Source of the DNA: Brachionus rotundiformis
Lineage: Eukaryota; Rotifera; Eurotatoria; Ploima; Brachionidae
DNA: 64,000 bases
Reading direction: 5' to 3'
NCBI GenBank assembly: GCA_016802295.1
Contig: JAESIW010000210.1
Span: forward strand, 124,001 to 188,000
Part shown: piece after piece, positions 1 through 9,554 of the stretch
Layout of the letters: every line of letters starts with the position of its first letter
Position numbering within the stretch: position 1 is the first letter of the stretch
Notes under the pieces: model-generated
Seen by the model: the letters and a program-made list of their open reading frames with translations, nothing else
What the model was told of the DNA's origin: nothing
The model's database searches: none
Made by a program: the position numbers and the translations under genes

Positions 1-2430
1 ATTAGCAAAAAAATCTACCGCTTCGTCTACGGTCATGTTTAATATATCTGATATATTTTTTTGGTTAAAGGTTATTTCTAAAGTTTCGGAGTTATAACGC
101 TTGCCTTTACAAACATCGCACGTGGTGTAAACGTTGGGTAAAAAGTGCATTTCGGTTTTTATTACGCCGTCTCCTTGGCAGTTTTCGCAACGGCCTCCTT
201 TAACGTTAAAGCTAAAGCGTCCGGCTTTGTAGCCTAGGGCTTTTGCTTGTGTGGTTTGGGCAAATAGTTCTCGTATTAAATCAAAAACTTTTATGTAGGT
301 TGCAGGGTTAGAGCTAGGCAATCTACCAATGGGCGATTGGTCTATATCTATAACTTTATCTATGTTTTCTATACCATAAATGTTGTTGTATTCTAGCGGA
401 TTATCTTTAGAATTATAAAAATGTTGGCTTAGGGCTTTGTATAAAGTTTGGTTAATAAGCGTAGATTTACCAGAGCCAGATACCCCTGTAATACAAGTTA
501 GCGTACCTAACGGAAACTTAACACTAACGTTTTTTAAATTATTGCCGTTGGCTTCTACTACTTCTATAAAATTACCGTTGCCTTTTCTAATATTTTTAGG
601 TTTGTAAATGGTTTTTTTGCCACTTAAATACAAGCCTGTTAAACTGTTGGGGTTTTGCATTATGCTTTGGGGCGAACCTGTAGCCACAATTTGCCCGCCG
701 TGTACTCCGGCTTTGGGGCCTATATCTACCACAAAATCAGCTTCTTTAATGGTGTCTTCATCGTGCTCTACCACAATTAGTGTGTTATCTAGGCTTTTAA
801 GTTTTTTTAGGGTTTCTATTAGTTTATCGTTGTCTCGTTGGTGTAAACCAATAGATGGTTCGTCTAGCACATATAGCACGCCAGTTAAGCCAGAACCAAT
901 TTGCGAAGCTAAGCGTATGCGTTGTGCCTCGCCCCCCGAAATTGTGCCAGATTTACGAGATAACGTTAAATAGCCTACGCCTACATTTATTAAAAAACTT
1001 AAGCGGTTGCTAATTTCTTGTAAAATTTTGTTAGCTATATTTTGTTGTGTAGTGTTTAGTTTGTTGTTTAAAGATTGTATCCATTGCAGGCAATCTACAT
1101 TAGAATATTCGCAAACATCGTAAATGGTTTTGCCATCTATTTTAACCGCCAAGGCTTTTGGGTTTAAGCGCATACCTTTGCAACTAGAACATTGTTTTTC
1201 GGTAATGTATTGTGCTATGTGGTCTTTAGAGTTATTGCCTTGGGTATCGGTGTAGCGTCTGGTTAAATTAGGAATAACGCCTTCAAACGCTTTGGTAGAA
1301 GTATGGTTAATTTTACTGGTTTCTATGCTAATTTTAATTTTTTCGGTTTTACTGCCGTATAATAATATATCTTTAAATTCTTTAGAAAGTTTGCAGTAAG
1401 GGGTGTTGGGGTTAACGTTGTAGTGTTTACAAACGCTTTCTAAAATAGTGGTGTAGTAGCCAACGCCTGCGGTGCTTGTCCATGGGGCTATTGCTTGAAT
1501 TAGCGGTTTGGTTTCATCTGGCACTATAAGGGCTTCGGTAAAAATATTTTCTACCCCTAAACCGTTGCAAGCCGGGCAAGCCCCAACTGGGTTGTTAAAC
1601 GAAAACAACCTAGGTTCTATATCTTCTATAGTAAAGCCACTAACGGGGCAGGCTAGTTTTTCGGAAAATAAAATTTCGCTAGCGGGTTCTAGTATTTCTA
1701 CCACAGCTAAACCATTTGCTAGGTTTAGGGTGGTTTCTAGGCTTTGGCTTAAGCGGGCTTTGTAGTCTTTAAAATCTGTATTAGTAGGGCTTTTGGCCAC
1801 TAGGCGGTCTACCAATACAGATATATTATGTTTTATGTTTTTATCTAATTTAGGTAGGTTTGGTGCGGTGTATATGGTGCCGTCTATTTTAAAGCGTTGG
1901 TAACCTGCTTTAACAAGGTCTTCTAAATCTTTTTTGTATTCGCCTTTTTTTAGCCTAACTACGGGGGCTAAAATATAAAACTTACTGCCTTCTGCAATTT
2001 CTAAAATTTTTGCTATCATGGTATCTACCGATTGTTTTTCTATGGGTAAATTGGTAGTGGGCGAATATGCAATACCTATTTTAGCAAACATAATACGTAA
2101 ATAATCGTAAATTTCGGTTATGGTGCCAACGGTAGACCTTGGATTTTTAGAAGTAGTTTTTTGCTCTATAGAAATAGCGGGTGATAATCCTTCTATAGAC
2201 TCTACGTCTGGTTTATCAAAACTTTCTAAAAATTGGCGAGCATAGGCAGATAAAGACTCTGCATAACGGCGTTGGCCTTCGGCGTAAATTACATCAAACG
2301 CTAACGAAGACTTGCCAGAACCAGATAAACCTGTAAATACGGTTATGGTGTTTTTAGGAATATCTAAATTAATGCTTTTTAAATTGTGCTCTTTTGCTCC
2401 TTTAATGGAGATATACTTGTTTTGCGTCAT
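1..2430 (-). CDS. uvrA: UvrA, excinuclease ABC subunit A (3' end cut by window edge)
   Basis: ATPase that recognises DNA damage in nucleotide excision repair and loads UvrB. Reading leftwards from ATG at 2430, the protein opens with MTQNKYISIKGAKEHNL, then a Walker A (GLSGSGKSSLAF), the first zinc module (CPACNG), the ABC signature (TISGGEAQRIRLA) with DEPS Walker B, a second Walker A (GVSGSGKSTL) and the second zinc module (CENCQGDG, CDVCKG). About 810 of the usual ~950 residues are present; the last ABC signature lies beyond base 1. It is divergent from ssb, as in many proteobacteria. Identity is certain. Confidence 0.97.
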   Translation of the reverse strand, partial: MTQNKYISIKGAKEHNLKSINLDIPKNTITVFTGLSGSGKSSLAFDVIYAEGQRRYAESLSAYARQFLESFDKPDVESIEGLSPAISIEQKTTSKNPRSTVGTITEIYDYLRIMFAKIGIAYSPTTNLPIEKQSVDTMIAKILEIAEGSKFYILAPVVRLKKGEYKKDLEDLVKAGYQRFKIDGTIYTAPNLPKLDKNIKHNISVLVDRLVAKSPTNTDFKDYKARLSQSLETTLNLANGLAVVEILEPASEILFSEKLACPVSGFTIEDIEPRLFSFNNPVGACPACNGLGVENIFTEALIVPDETKPLIQAIAPWTSTAGVGYYTTILESVCKHYNVNPNTPYCKLSKEFKDILLYGSKTEKIKISIETSKINHTSTKAFEGVIPNLTRRYTDTQGNNSKDHIAQYITEKQCSSCKGMRLNPKALAVKIDGKTIYDVCEYSNVDCLQWIQSLNNKLNTTQQNIANKILQEISNRLSFLINVGVGYLTLSRKSGTISGGEAQRIRLASQIGSGLTGVLYVLDEPSIGLHQRDNDKLIETLKKLKSLDNTLIVVEHDEDTIKEADFVVDIGPKAGVHGGQIVATGSPQSIMQNPNSLTGLYLSGKKTIYKPKNIRKGNGNFIEVVEANGNNLKNVSVKFPLGTLTCITGVSGSGKSTLINQTLYKALSQHFYNSKDNPLEYNNIYGIENIDKVIDIDQSPIGRLPSSNPATYIKVFDLIRELFAQTTQAKALGYKAGRFSFNVKGGRCENCQGDGVIKTEMHFLPNVYTTCDVCKGKRYNSETLEITFNQKNISDILNMTVDEAVDFFAN

Positions 2431-2489
2431 TTACTTGTGCTGTATTTTATGTTTTTTGTTAATAATGTTTTAAACATTGTAACTAAATT

Positions 2490-2498
2490 ATTATAGCA
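2490..2498 (-). promoter_or_regulatory. Extended -10 promoter element for uvrA
   Basis: On the minus strand the bases read TGCTATAAT, a perfect extended -10 about 60 bases upstream of the uvrA ATG. No good -35 is visible, which is usual for extended -10 promoters. Fourteen bases here are identical to the 3' end of the CRISPR repeat, which carries the same element. Confidence 0.55.
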
Positions 2499-2561
2499 TA
2501 TTATAAAAAAATATATTATACTTTTTGTAATTATAAATATTTTTATGTAGGTTTAACAACT

Positions 2562-3023
2562 ATGGTTAATAAAGTAATTTTACTAGGTAATTTAGGCGCA
2601 GACCCAGAAATTAGAGTTTCGCAAAATGGTTCTAAAATAGCAACGTTTAGCTTAGCCACAACAGAAAGCTGGAAAGACAAACAATCTGGCGAACGCAAAA
2701 CCAATACCACTTGGCACAGAGTAGTGGTGTTTAATCCAAATTTAGCCGAAATTGTAGAAAAATACGTTAAAAAAGGTAGTAAATTGCTTATAGAAGGCGC
2801 TATTGCTAACCGCAAATATACCGACAAAGACGGTATAGAAAAAAATATTTCGGAAGTTGTAATTAGCCAGTTTAAAGGCGAAATTACTATGGTGGATTCT
2901 GCTAATAGAAATAACGATGCTGATAGCTCGGCTTCGTACGAAGATTCGTTTAAAAAAACCGAAACCTCTAAGCCTACAGTTGCCAACGTTGGCGATGATT
3001 TAGACGATGAAATTCCGTTTTAA
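2562..3023 (+). CDS. ssb: Single-stranded DNA-binding protein
   Basis: Coats single-stranded DNA in replication and repair and recruits partners through its C-terminal tail. The 153-residue protein has the OB fold (residues 1-110, start MVNKVILLGNLGADPE, with the TTWHRVVVF core) and a short acidic tail ending DDEIPF, the canonical partner-binding tip. The linker is short (about 35 residues) with no Gly-rich stretch. The intergenic space with divergent uvrA is 131 bases. Confidence 0.97.
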   Translation: MVNKVILLGNLGADPEIRVSQNGSKIATFSLATTESWKDKQSGERKTNTTWHRVVVFNPNLAEIVEKYVKKGSKLLIEGAIANRKYTDKDGIEKNISEVVISQFKGEITMVDSANRNNDADSSASYEDSFKKTETSKPTVANVGDDLDDEIPF

Positions 3024-3113
3024 TAAACCAACATAAAACGCTAAAAACACTACTAGCCAAGCAACATTGGCTAGCCAGTTGCAAAATATATAAATATAAA
3101 ATTTAGAGATAAT

Positions 3114-3674
3114 ATGCTTAAACACAATAATCTTTTATCTACCCAACAGCTAATAGAAAAATTAAAAAATATAGAACTTTTATGCCTAGATGCCGACGGC
3201 ACCATGACAGACGGCGGAATGTACCTAGACGACAAAGGCACCAGCTTTAAAAAATTTTTTGCACACGATGGAATTGGTATATCTATGGTAAAAAAAATTG
3301 GCGTAAAAGTAGCAATGATAACCACTAGCGTTACCCCAGTTATGCAAGAAAGAGCCAAAATTTTAAAACTAGATGCCCTAGTAACGGGCAGTTTTAACAA
3401 AGGCGAAGCCGTGGAAAAACTTTGTAAAGATTTTAATATAAACATTAATAACACCGCCCATGTAGGAGATGATATTAACGATATTATGGCTTTTAACAAA
3501 GTAGGTACGCCCATTGCAGTGGCTAACAGTGTAGAAACTATTTTTAACTTTGTGTGCTACATTACCAACAAACAAGGCGGGCACGGTGCAGTGCGTGAAA
3601 TTTGCGATTTAATTATGATTGCAAAAACCGGCAAAGCTTTTGGCGAGCCTTACGTTTTTAATATTAATCAATAA
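3114..3674 (+). CDS. kdsC: 3-deoxy-D-manno-octulosonate 8-phosphate phosphatase
   Basis: HAD-superfamily phosphatase (subclass III, no cap) that makes free KDO for the LPS inner core. The nucleophile motif DADGT is at residues 26-30, the motif II Thr lies in MITTSVTP, and motif IV is VGDDINDI. At 186 residues it has normal length. The partner enzyme KdsA is encoded at 35768-36589. The usual lptC-lptA neighbours do not follow here; the next gene is a PBP-type carboxypeptidase. Confidence 0.93.
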   Translation: MLKHNNLLSTQQLIEKLKNIELLCLDADGTMTDGGMYLDDKGTSFKKFFAHDGIGISMVKKIGVKVAMITTSVTPVMQERAKILKLDALVTGSFNKGEAVEKLCKDFNININNTAHVGDDINDIMAFNKVGTPIAVANSVETIFNFVCYITNKQGGHGAVREICDLIMIAKTGKAFGEPYVFNINQ

Positions 3675-3791
3675 ATTATAATAATAATTTACAATTGTAA
3701 ATTAACTTAATATTAACCACAAAATAATACCATTATTTTAACAATGTATGGTTTTGTTTTTTGTAATAAGTTGTTAAAAAAAAAGGATACT

Positions 3792-5204
3792 ATGAAACTG
3801 AAGCTTTTTAGTTTATTATTATTATGTAATGTGTGTTTTGCCATAGAAAGCCCAGTAAAAGTGCAAGTTTTTACCAGCGATTGGCAAGCCAGAAAAGAAT
3901 CGGTAGCTAAGCTACCCAACCTAGCTAATGCCAGCAAAGGCGAAATTATAAACAAAATTGTAGAAAGCCAGCCAACCGTTGCTTACGCAGTGCTAGATTA
4001 CAACACAGGGCAGTTAATTGCCGGTAAAAACGAGCACCGCAAACAGTTTCCGGCTTCTATAACAAAAGTTATGACCCTGTATATTATGTTTGATTTGCTA
4101 GATGCAGGCAAATTAAAATTAACCGATAAAATTAAAGTTTCTAGGGCGGCCGCTTCTCAAATTCCTTCTAAACTAGGGCTTAAAGCCGGAAGCACCATTA
4201 CCGTGCACGATGCTATTATAGCTATAATAGTTAATTCTAGTAACGATGTTGCCTACGCCGTAGCAGAGCATATTGCTGGCAGTGTACCTAAATTTGCCAA
4301 TTTAATGAACGCCAAAGCCAAAAAAATAGGTATGTTTAATACGCATTTTGCGGTTTCTACTGGTTTGCCACATACACAAAATTACAGCACAGCCTACGAT
4401 TTATCGGTTATGGCAAGGGCTTTAATGGTAGAGCACAACCCGTATTATATTTTGTTTTCTATTAAATCTTTTGTATGGAACAGATACTTGTTTGTAAACC
4501 ACAATCCGTTGCTAAAATATAGCAATGTAGATGGCTTAAAAACTGGTTACACTAATTGGTCTGGCTATACTTTGTTAGCCTCTGCTAAAAGCCCAGATAA
4601 CTCTACCAGATTAATAGTTACAGGTTTAGGATTTAAAACTTCTGCTACCAGAAACTTATTTATTAAAGAATTAAGCGAAAATTACTTACCAGCCGCAGTA
4701 AGTGTGCGTAACCAAAATGTAATGGCTGTTAATAAACCTAGCAATTTAAACGGTGCTAGTTATTTTATAAAAAACGAAGAAGCAGAAGACGATAAATACG
4801 CAGACAATTACGTAACCCAACCAGTAGATACATCTAAAAATGTATCTGCCAACAATTACCCAATTGTATATACAGACTATACTAGCGATTTAATAAGTAA
4901 AGATAAAATAATTATTAAGCCAACTTATGCTATATCTAAAAAACGTACTTACACTACTAAATCTAGCAAAAAAACTTATACTATACAAGTAGGGGCGTAT
5001 AGTTCTTATAAATCTGCTTTTAATTCGGTACAAAGTGTTTATAAAACCAAACAAATTAAGCAAATGCTTAATACTGGTAGGTTAGTAGTGGTTAAAGCTA
5101 GCAATGGTTTATACCGAGTACGTTTTGTTGGCTTACCGGCTTCTACTGCCAGTAAAGCTTGTAGTACGTTAAAAAATTATAAGGTAGACTGCTACGTATT
5201 TTAA
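3792..5204 (+). CDS. D-alanyl-D-alanine carboxypeptidase with C-terminal SPOR domain (peptidase S11)
   Basis: Periplasmic low-molecular-weight penicillin-binding protein that trims the terminal D-Ala of peptidoglycan stem peptides. From ATG 3792: signal peptide at residues 1-17 (KLFSLLLLCNVCFA), catalytic SITK at 89-92, SSN at 149-151 and KTG at 250-252. A Ser/Lys/Asn-rich linker leads to a SPOR domain at about 395-470, which binds septal denuded glycan. This start is preferred over an in-frame ATG at 3744 because AAGGA lies just upstream and the signal peptide then sits at the N-terminus. Confidence 0.93.
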   Translation: MKLKLFSLLLLCNVCFAIESPVKVQVFTSDWQARKESVAKLPNLANASKGEIINKIVESQPTVAYAVLDYNTGQLIAGKNEHRKQFPASITKVMTLYIMFDLLDAGKLKLTDKIKVSRAAASQIPSKLGLKAGSTITVHDAIIAIIVNSSNDVAYAVAEHIAGSVPKFANLMNAKAKKIGMFNTHFAVSTGLPHTQNYSTAYDLSVMARALMVEHNPYYILFSIKSFVWNRYLFVNHNPLLKYSNVDGLKTGYTNWSGYTLLASAKSPDNSTRLIVTGLGFKTSATRNLFIKELSENYLPAAVSVRNQNVMAVNKPSNLNGASYFIKNEEAEDDKYADNYVTQPVDTSKNVSANNYPIVYTDYTSDLISKDKIIIKPTYAISKKRTYTTKSSKKTYTIQVGAYSSYKSAFNSVQSVYKTKQIKQMLNTGRLVVVKASNGLYRVRFVGLPASTASKACSTLKNYKVDCYVF

Positions 5205-5250
5205 CTTACTTGCGGTGTTAATAATAATGCAGTATAGCAACATTAATATA

Positions 5251-5280
5251 AAAAAAGCTTACGTAATTGTAAGCTTTTTT
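5251..5280. terminator. Bidirectional rho-independent terminator
   Basis: A perfect 12-bp inverted repeat (AAAAAAGCTTAC / GTAAGCTTTTTT) with a 6-nt loop lies between the convergent carboxypeptidase and pgpA genes. The A-run and T-run let it work in both directions. Confidence 0.85.
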
Positions 5281-5325
5281 GTTTTATAGTTTGTATAAAA
5301 TATATTATCTAAATTTAGTTGTTAA

Positions 5326-5838
5326 TTATACGCCAAAAATAGTTTTTATACCAACCATTATTAATAAGGTTAAAAAACCTGCTATTATATCGTCCATCAT
5401 TACGCCGTTGCCTTTTGTAAACATTTTTTCGGCTTGGCCTATTATCCATGGTTTTTTTATGTCTAATATTCTAAACACAATAAACGCCACTAACATTAAC
5501 GGTACGCTGTAGCTAACCATTAGCACTGCTATTAATTGTCCGGCTACTTCATCTATTACTATGTAGCTGGGGTCGTCTGTTGGGTTAGTTACTATTTTAT
5601 TGCAAACCCAAAAACCTATAATAATAGCCAAAAATGTTGCAATGGTTATTAAAGCAGGGTTAATAAAATGCAATATAATTGCCAACAATATAGTTACAAA
5701 CGAAGCAAACGTACCTGGTGCGGTTTTAAAATATCCTGCCCCAAAAAAGGTTGCAATTGCTAAGTTTTGATTTTCTTTAGTAAACAAATTAACCGGAATA
5801 TTAAAATATTGATTAATTAATTGTTTTAGTTTATCCAT
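5326..5838 (-). CDS. pgpA: Phosphatidylglycerophosphatase A
   Basis: Inner-membrane enzyme that dephosphorylates phosphatidylglycerol phosphate to phosphatidylglycerol. The 170-residue protein carries the family motifs PGTFASF and the metal-binding IDEVAGQ, with several hydrophobic helices and a C-terminal DDIIAG motif. Length and motifs are normal. It is transcribed alone, convergent with the carboxypeptidase and divergent from smpB. Confidence 0.92.
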   Translation of the reverse strand: MDKLKQLINQYFNIPVNLFTKENQNLAIATFFGAGYFKTAPGTFASFVTILLAIILHFINPALITIATFLAIIIGFWVCNKIVTNPTDDPSYIVIDEVAGQLIAVLMVSYSVPLMLVAFIVFRILDIKKPWIIGQAEKMFTKGNGVMMDDIIAGFLTLLIMVGIKTIFGV

Positions 5839-5939
5839 TTATTTTCCTTTTATAAAACTAGACTTTAGTATTAAAAATTGCTATAGTTTATATATAAAAT
5901 ATAGCATTGTTTATAATAAATAGCAAAAAATAATACAAA

Positions 5940-6428
5940 ATGAATACAAAAAATCAAGATAACAACAACTTTAAGGTTATAGCACAAAATCGCCGTGCTA
6001 GTTTTGACTACCAACTACTAGAAACCTACGAAGCTGGTTTAATACTAGTAGGGTCGGAAGTTAAGGCACTACGCATGGGTAAAGCCAATATTACCGAAAG
6101 TTATATATCTGCAAATAAGCAAAAAGAACTAGAGTTGATTAATTGCTCTATAGCTGTTAACAGCCAAATTACCGTGTTTAGCCACCACGAACGCAGACCA
6201 CGCAAACTGTTGCTTAATAAAAAAGAAATTTTAAAAATTAATCAACATTTAAGCCAAAAAGGCCTAACCGCAGTACCACTAAAAATGTATTTTAAAGCCG
6301 GTAAGGCCAAACTACTATTTGCCCTAGCCAAAGGTAAAACTAATATAGATAAAAGGGCAGATATTAAAGAAAAAGACTGGAAACGAGAGCAACAAAAAAT
6401 TCTTAAAAACTATAATATTAAAGTTTAG
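5940..6428 (+). CDS. smpB: SsrA-binding protein SmpB
   Basis: Partner of tmRNA in trans-translation rescue of stalled ribosomes. At 162 residues, the OB-fold core is recognisable from NRRASFDYQLLETYEAGLIL through GSEVKALR, and the basic C-terminal tail (KRADIKEKDWKREQQKILK) is present. No tmRNA gene was found in this window. rpoZ follows after 96 bases with its own promoter. Confidence 0.97.
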   Translation: MNTKNQDNNNFKVIAQNRRASFDYQLLETYEAGLILVGSEVKALRMGKANITESYISANKQKELELINCSIAVNSQITVFSHHERRPRKLLLNKKEILKINQHLSQKGLTAVPLKMYFKAGKAKLLFALAKGKTNIDKRADIKEKDWKREQQKILKNYNIKV

Positions 6429-6439
6429 TTAAAAAAATG

Positions 6440-6468
6440 TTGCATTTATTTTGTAATTTATATATAAT
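6440..6468 (+). promoter_or_regulatory. Sigma70-type promoter of the rpoZ-rel-acpS operon
   Basis: TTGCAT at 6440-6445, a 17-nt spacer and a perfect TATAAT at 6463-6468. The expected start of transcription lies about 50 bases upstream of the rpoZ ATG. Confidence 0.65.
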
Positions 6469-6524
6469 TTACAGTTGATGCATTTTAATTAATAAAAATA
6501 TTATTTTTATAGGAAAAACAAAGT

Positions 6525-6869
6525 ATGGCTAGAGTTATTATAGAAGACGCTTTAAAAAAAGTAACAGGACATTTTGAGCTAGTATTAGTAGCAGCAGAAA
6601 GATCTAAGCAAATTTTAGAAGGAAATAGAACTAAAATTGCAAAAAAAAGCCCTAAAACTCATGTAACAGCTTTAAGAGAAATAGAAGAAGAAGTAGCTAG
6701 CGTGCCTTTAATAAAAGAATTTATTAGCAACCGTGTAAACAATGTTAGGTCTGCCAATACAAGCCAAACCAACAGTGCTACCAGCCCAAGCATTATAGAA
6801 GAATTAGAAAACTCTACCTTTATAGAAGGCGAGCTAGAGGTAATAAACACAGTAGAAGGAGAGCTATAA
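6525..6869 (+). CDS. rpoZ: RNA polymerase omega subunit
   Basis: Small subunit that helps assemble RNA polymerase by holding beta-prime. The first ~70 residues match the family (start MARVIIEDALKKV, then FELVLVAAERSKQI and ALREIEEE); the tail of about 45 residues is variable. The RBS AGGAAAAACAAAGT precedes the ATG. It is first in an operon with the (p)ppGpp enzyme and acpS, the usual alphaproteobacterial order. Confidence 0.95.
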   Translation: MARVIIEDALKKVTGHFELVLVAAERSKQILEGNRTKIAKKSPKTHVTALREIEEEVASVPLIKEFISNRVNNVRSANTSQTNSATSPSIIEELENSTFIEGELEVINTVEGEL

Positions 6870-6889
6870 GTAACCCTATAGCGGTAACC

Positions 6890-9010
6890 GTGGAAGTATA
6901 TGTAGAAAGTTTTATTAAATACATACAAGGCTTTAACGATAAACTAGACACTAGTTTAATAATTAAAGCCGTGCATTTAGCCAACCAAGCCCATGCAGGG
7001 CAATTTAGAAAATCTGGCTTGCCTTATATAGTGCACCCAATTAGCGTTGCCACCGCCTTGCTTAACAATAATTTTGATGCCAACACAATTTGTGCAGGCC
7101 TATTGCACGATGTTATAGAAGACACCGAAGTTACCGAAGAACAACTTATTACCAGCTTTAACCAAGATATTGCTAAATTAGTGGTTGGGGTAACTAAGTT
7201 ATCTAAAATTACGTTGCAAAATAAAGAAGAAGCCAAGCTAGAAAACTTTAGAAAGTTTGTATTGGCGGTTTCTAAAGATATTAGAGTTTTAATTATTAAA
7301 TTGTTTGACAGACTAGACAACATTAGAACCATAGAATATTTTACCGAAGCCTACAAAAGAAAACGCATTGCCCTAGAAACACTACAAATATATGTTCCAC
7401 TTGCAGAGCGAATAGGTTTTTATAGCTTAAAAGACGAACTAGAAGATAAATCTTTTTTTGTGTTAGAGCCAATAGCCTATAGATCGGTAGAAAATGCAAT
7501 TATAGACTTTACTAACGAAAAAGCCGTTAATTTAACCGCAATTAAGCACGAAATTTCATCGTTACTGCTTACCAACAAAATTAATGCTAAGTTAGAGTCT
7601 AGAATAAAAAAACCGTATTCGGTATGGCAAAAAATAAAAAAACAAAATATATCTTTTAACCAAATTTTTGATATTTTAGGGTTACGTTTTGTGGCAGAAA
7701 CCAAAGAAGACTGCTATAAAATTTTATATTTACTACACTGTAATTATAATTATATAGACGGCAGATTTAGAGACTACATTAGTTCGCCTAAATTTAACCA
7801 TTATCAATCTTTACACACTGGGTTACACTACAAAAATACGGTTAAGTTAGATATTCAAATTAGAACCCAAGAAATGCATAATTTTGCAGAAAACGGTATA
7901 GCAGCACACTGGAACTATAAAAATCCACTGCAAGAAAATTTAGATATAGATAAATACGCTAGCCTAAAAAACTTTTTTACCCTAATAAAGCAAGATGATA
8001 TTTCTAGTAAAGATTTGTTTGAGTACTCTAAGTTAGATTTATACCTAGACCAAATTTTTACGTTTACCCCACAAGGCGAACTAATAGTATTGCCTGCAGA
8101 TTCTTGCGTGTTAGATTTTGCGTATGCTATTCATACTAACTTAGGTAACACCACAGTTAAGGCGGTTATTAATAATGTAGAGTACGATATTTTAACCAAA
8201 TTAAAAAACGGGCAAACCGTTAATATTGTTTCGCACAAGCACCAAACTCCAACAGTAGAGTGGCTAAGCTATGTTAAAACTGGTATTGCTAAGCATGCTA
8301 TTAAAACTTACTTAACATCGCAACATAAAAAAAATATTAATAAAAAAGCCGTGGCGTTTTTAGAATACGTGTTTTCTAAGCATAATATTACTTTTTCTAA
8401 AGTTTATATTCCACAAATAATGCAAAATTTAAAAATAAAGCTAGAAGGCACTTTGTACGAACAAATTTTGCTAGGCTCTATAAAAGAAGAAGATATTATA
8501 AAAAGCGTTAATATTAATACCATACCAGAAGAAGAGCTGGTTAACCCTTTGGTTTATCAACAGCTTATTAGTATAGACTACATTAGCAACGCCTACACCA
8601 ACATACGCCTAGCCACCTGTTGCTATAAAGTAGCAGACGACCCCATAATTGCCGTAAGCCTTCCTGGTAACCGCATAGAAATTCACCATAGCGATTGCCA
8701 ACTAATGTATAATAACTTTACCACCAACTTAAATATTGTTAATGCCAAATGGCAAAGCAACGCCAACCACTTGCTAAACGCCAAATTGCTAATTGTTATT
8801 AATAGTAGCTATATTATAAAATCTAACATTTTAACTGCTTTTGCTAAACAGGGTATTATAATTTCTAGCATAGATATTAAACAATTAAACGCCGATACCT
8901 TAGAGCTAGTAGTTGTACTAAAAATAGGCAATTTGTATAAGTTAAACAACTTAATAAAGTCTTTTTTATTAAACAAAAATGTATTTAAAGTAACCAGATT
9001 AATAAACTAA
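6890..9010 (+). CDS. Bifunctional (p)ppGpp synthetase/hydrolase, Rel/SpoT family
   Basis: Makes and degrades the stringent-response alarmone. Domains: HD hydrolase (about 20-180, with LLHDVIEDT intact), synthetase (about 230-345), TGS (about 385-445, FTPQGELIVLPA) and a C-terminal ACT region. The GRFRDY stretch is the RXKD-type motif of bifunctional enzymes rather than the EXDD of RelA. The normally Glu-containing EIQIRT motif reads DIQIRT, a conservative change at a residue reported as catalytic for synthesis. GTG at 6890 is the only plausible start before the HD domain; the spacing to a strong RBS is poor. Confidence 0.93.
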   Translation: MEVYVESFIKYIQGFNDKLDTSLIIKAVHLANQAHAGQFRKSGLPYIVHPISVATALLNNNFDANTICAGLLHDVIEDTEVTEEQLITSFNQDIAKLVVGVTKLSKITLQNKEEAKLENFRKFVLAVSKDIRVLIIKLFDRLDNIRTIEYFTEAYKRKRIALETLQIYVPLAERIGFYSLKDELEDKSFFVLEPIAYRSVENAIIDFTNEKAVNLTAIKHEISSLLLTNKINAKLESRIKKPYSVWQKIKKQNISFNQIFDILGLRFVAETKEDCYKILYLLHCNYNYIDGRFRDYISSPKFNHYQSLHTGLHYKNTVKLDIQIRTQEMHNFAENGIAAHWNYKNPLQENLDIDKYASLKNFFTLIKQDDISSKDLFEYSKLDLYLDQIFTFTPQGELIVLPADSCVLDFAYAIHTNLGNTTVKAVINNVEYDILTKLKNGQTVNIVSHKHQTPTVEWLSYVKTGIAKHAIKTYLTSQHKKNINKKAVAFLEYVFSKHNITFSKVYIPQIMQNLKIKLEGTLYEQILLGSIKEEDIIKSVNINTIPEEELVNPLVYQQLISIDYISNAYTNIRLATCCYKVADDPIIAVSLPGNRIEIHHSDCQLMYNNFTTNLNIVNAKWQSNANHLLNAKLLIVINSSYIIKSNILTAFAKQGIIISSIDIKQLNADTLELVVVLKIGNLYKLNNLIKSFLLNKNVFKVTRLIN

Positions 9011-9011
9011 T

Positions 9012-9398
9012 ATGATAATTAAACACGGCGTAGATATTGTAAATATTAAACGTATTAAACTATTATACGCAAAATACAACACAAAATTTTTGCATAAAAT
9101 TTTTACCCTAAACGAAATTACCTACGCAACCAACAATAATATTGTTAATATAAGCACGTTAGCTAAACGCTTTGCCGCAAAAGAAGCCTTTGCAAAAGCA
9201 CTAGGCCAAGGTATTGGCAATTTAGCATTTAAAGATATAGAGGTAATTAATAATAAATTTGGGGCACCTTATGTGGTTATTAGTAAAAAAATTTGCACAC
9301 TGCTTGGGGTAAAAAATGCTTGTAAAGTGCAGTGTAGCCTATCTTTAAGCGATGATAACAACATGGCAATAGCAAGCGTTGTTATAATTACAACATAA
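9012..9398 (+). CDS. acpS: Holo-[acyl-carrier-protein] synthase
   Basis: Transfers 4'-phosphopantetheine from CoA to ACP. The 128-residue protein shows the AcpS signature HGVDIVNIKRI at the N-terminus and RFAAKEAFAKALG in the middle, holding the Mg-binding Asp and Glu. It starts one base after the rel stop, so translation is probably coupled. The lepB-rnc-era genes that often follow in alphaproteobacteria are not here. Confidence 0.95.
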   Translation: MIIKHGVDIVNIKRIKLLYAKYNTKFLHKIFTLNEITYATNNNIVNISTLAKRFAAKEAFAKALGQGIGNLAFKDIEVINNKFGAPYVVISKKICTLLGVKNACKVQCSLSLSDDNNMAIASVVIITT

Positions 9399-9404
9399 TT
9401 ATGC

Positions 9405-9433
9405 TTGACAATTACAAGCTTTTTAGCAATAAT
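9405..9433 (+). promoter_or_regulatory. Sigma70-type promoter of rpmB
   Basis: A perfect TTGACA at 9405-9410, a 17-nt spacer and AATAAT (5/6) at 9428-9433. It leaves a leader of about 115 bases before the rpmB ATG. Confidence 0.6.
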
Positions 9434-9554
9434 ATAAGTATAGAAAAAAGAAGTATTTTTAAAAATAATTTAAATAATATTAGTATTTTTAAAAGTATTG
9501 TGGTATTATAAGTAAAATATATAAAATACGTTTAAGTTTAAGGAATTTAATTTT

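Noticed and set aside
3744..3791. Upstream start for the D-Ala-D-Ala carboxypeptidase
   Set aside because: Adds 16 residues before a clean signal peptide, and the good RBS serves the ATG at 3792.
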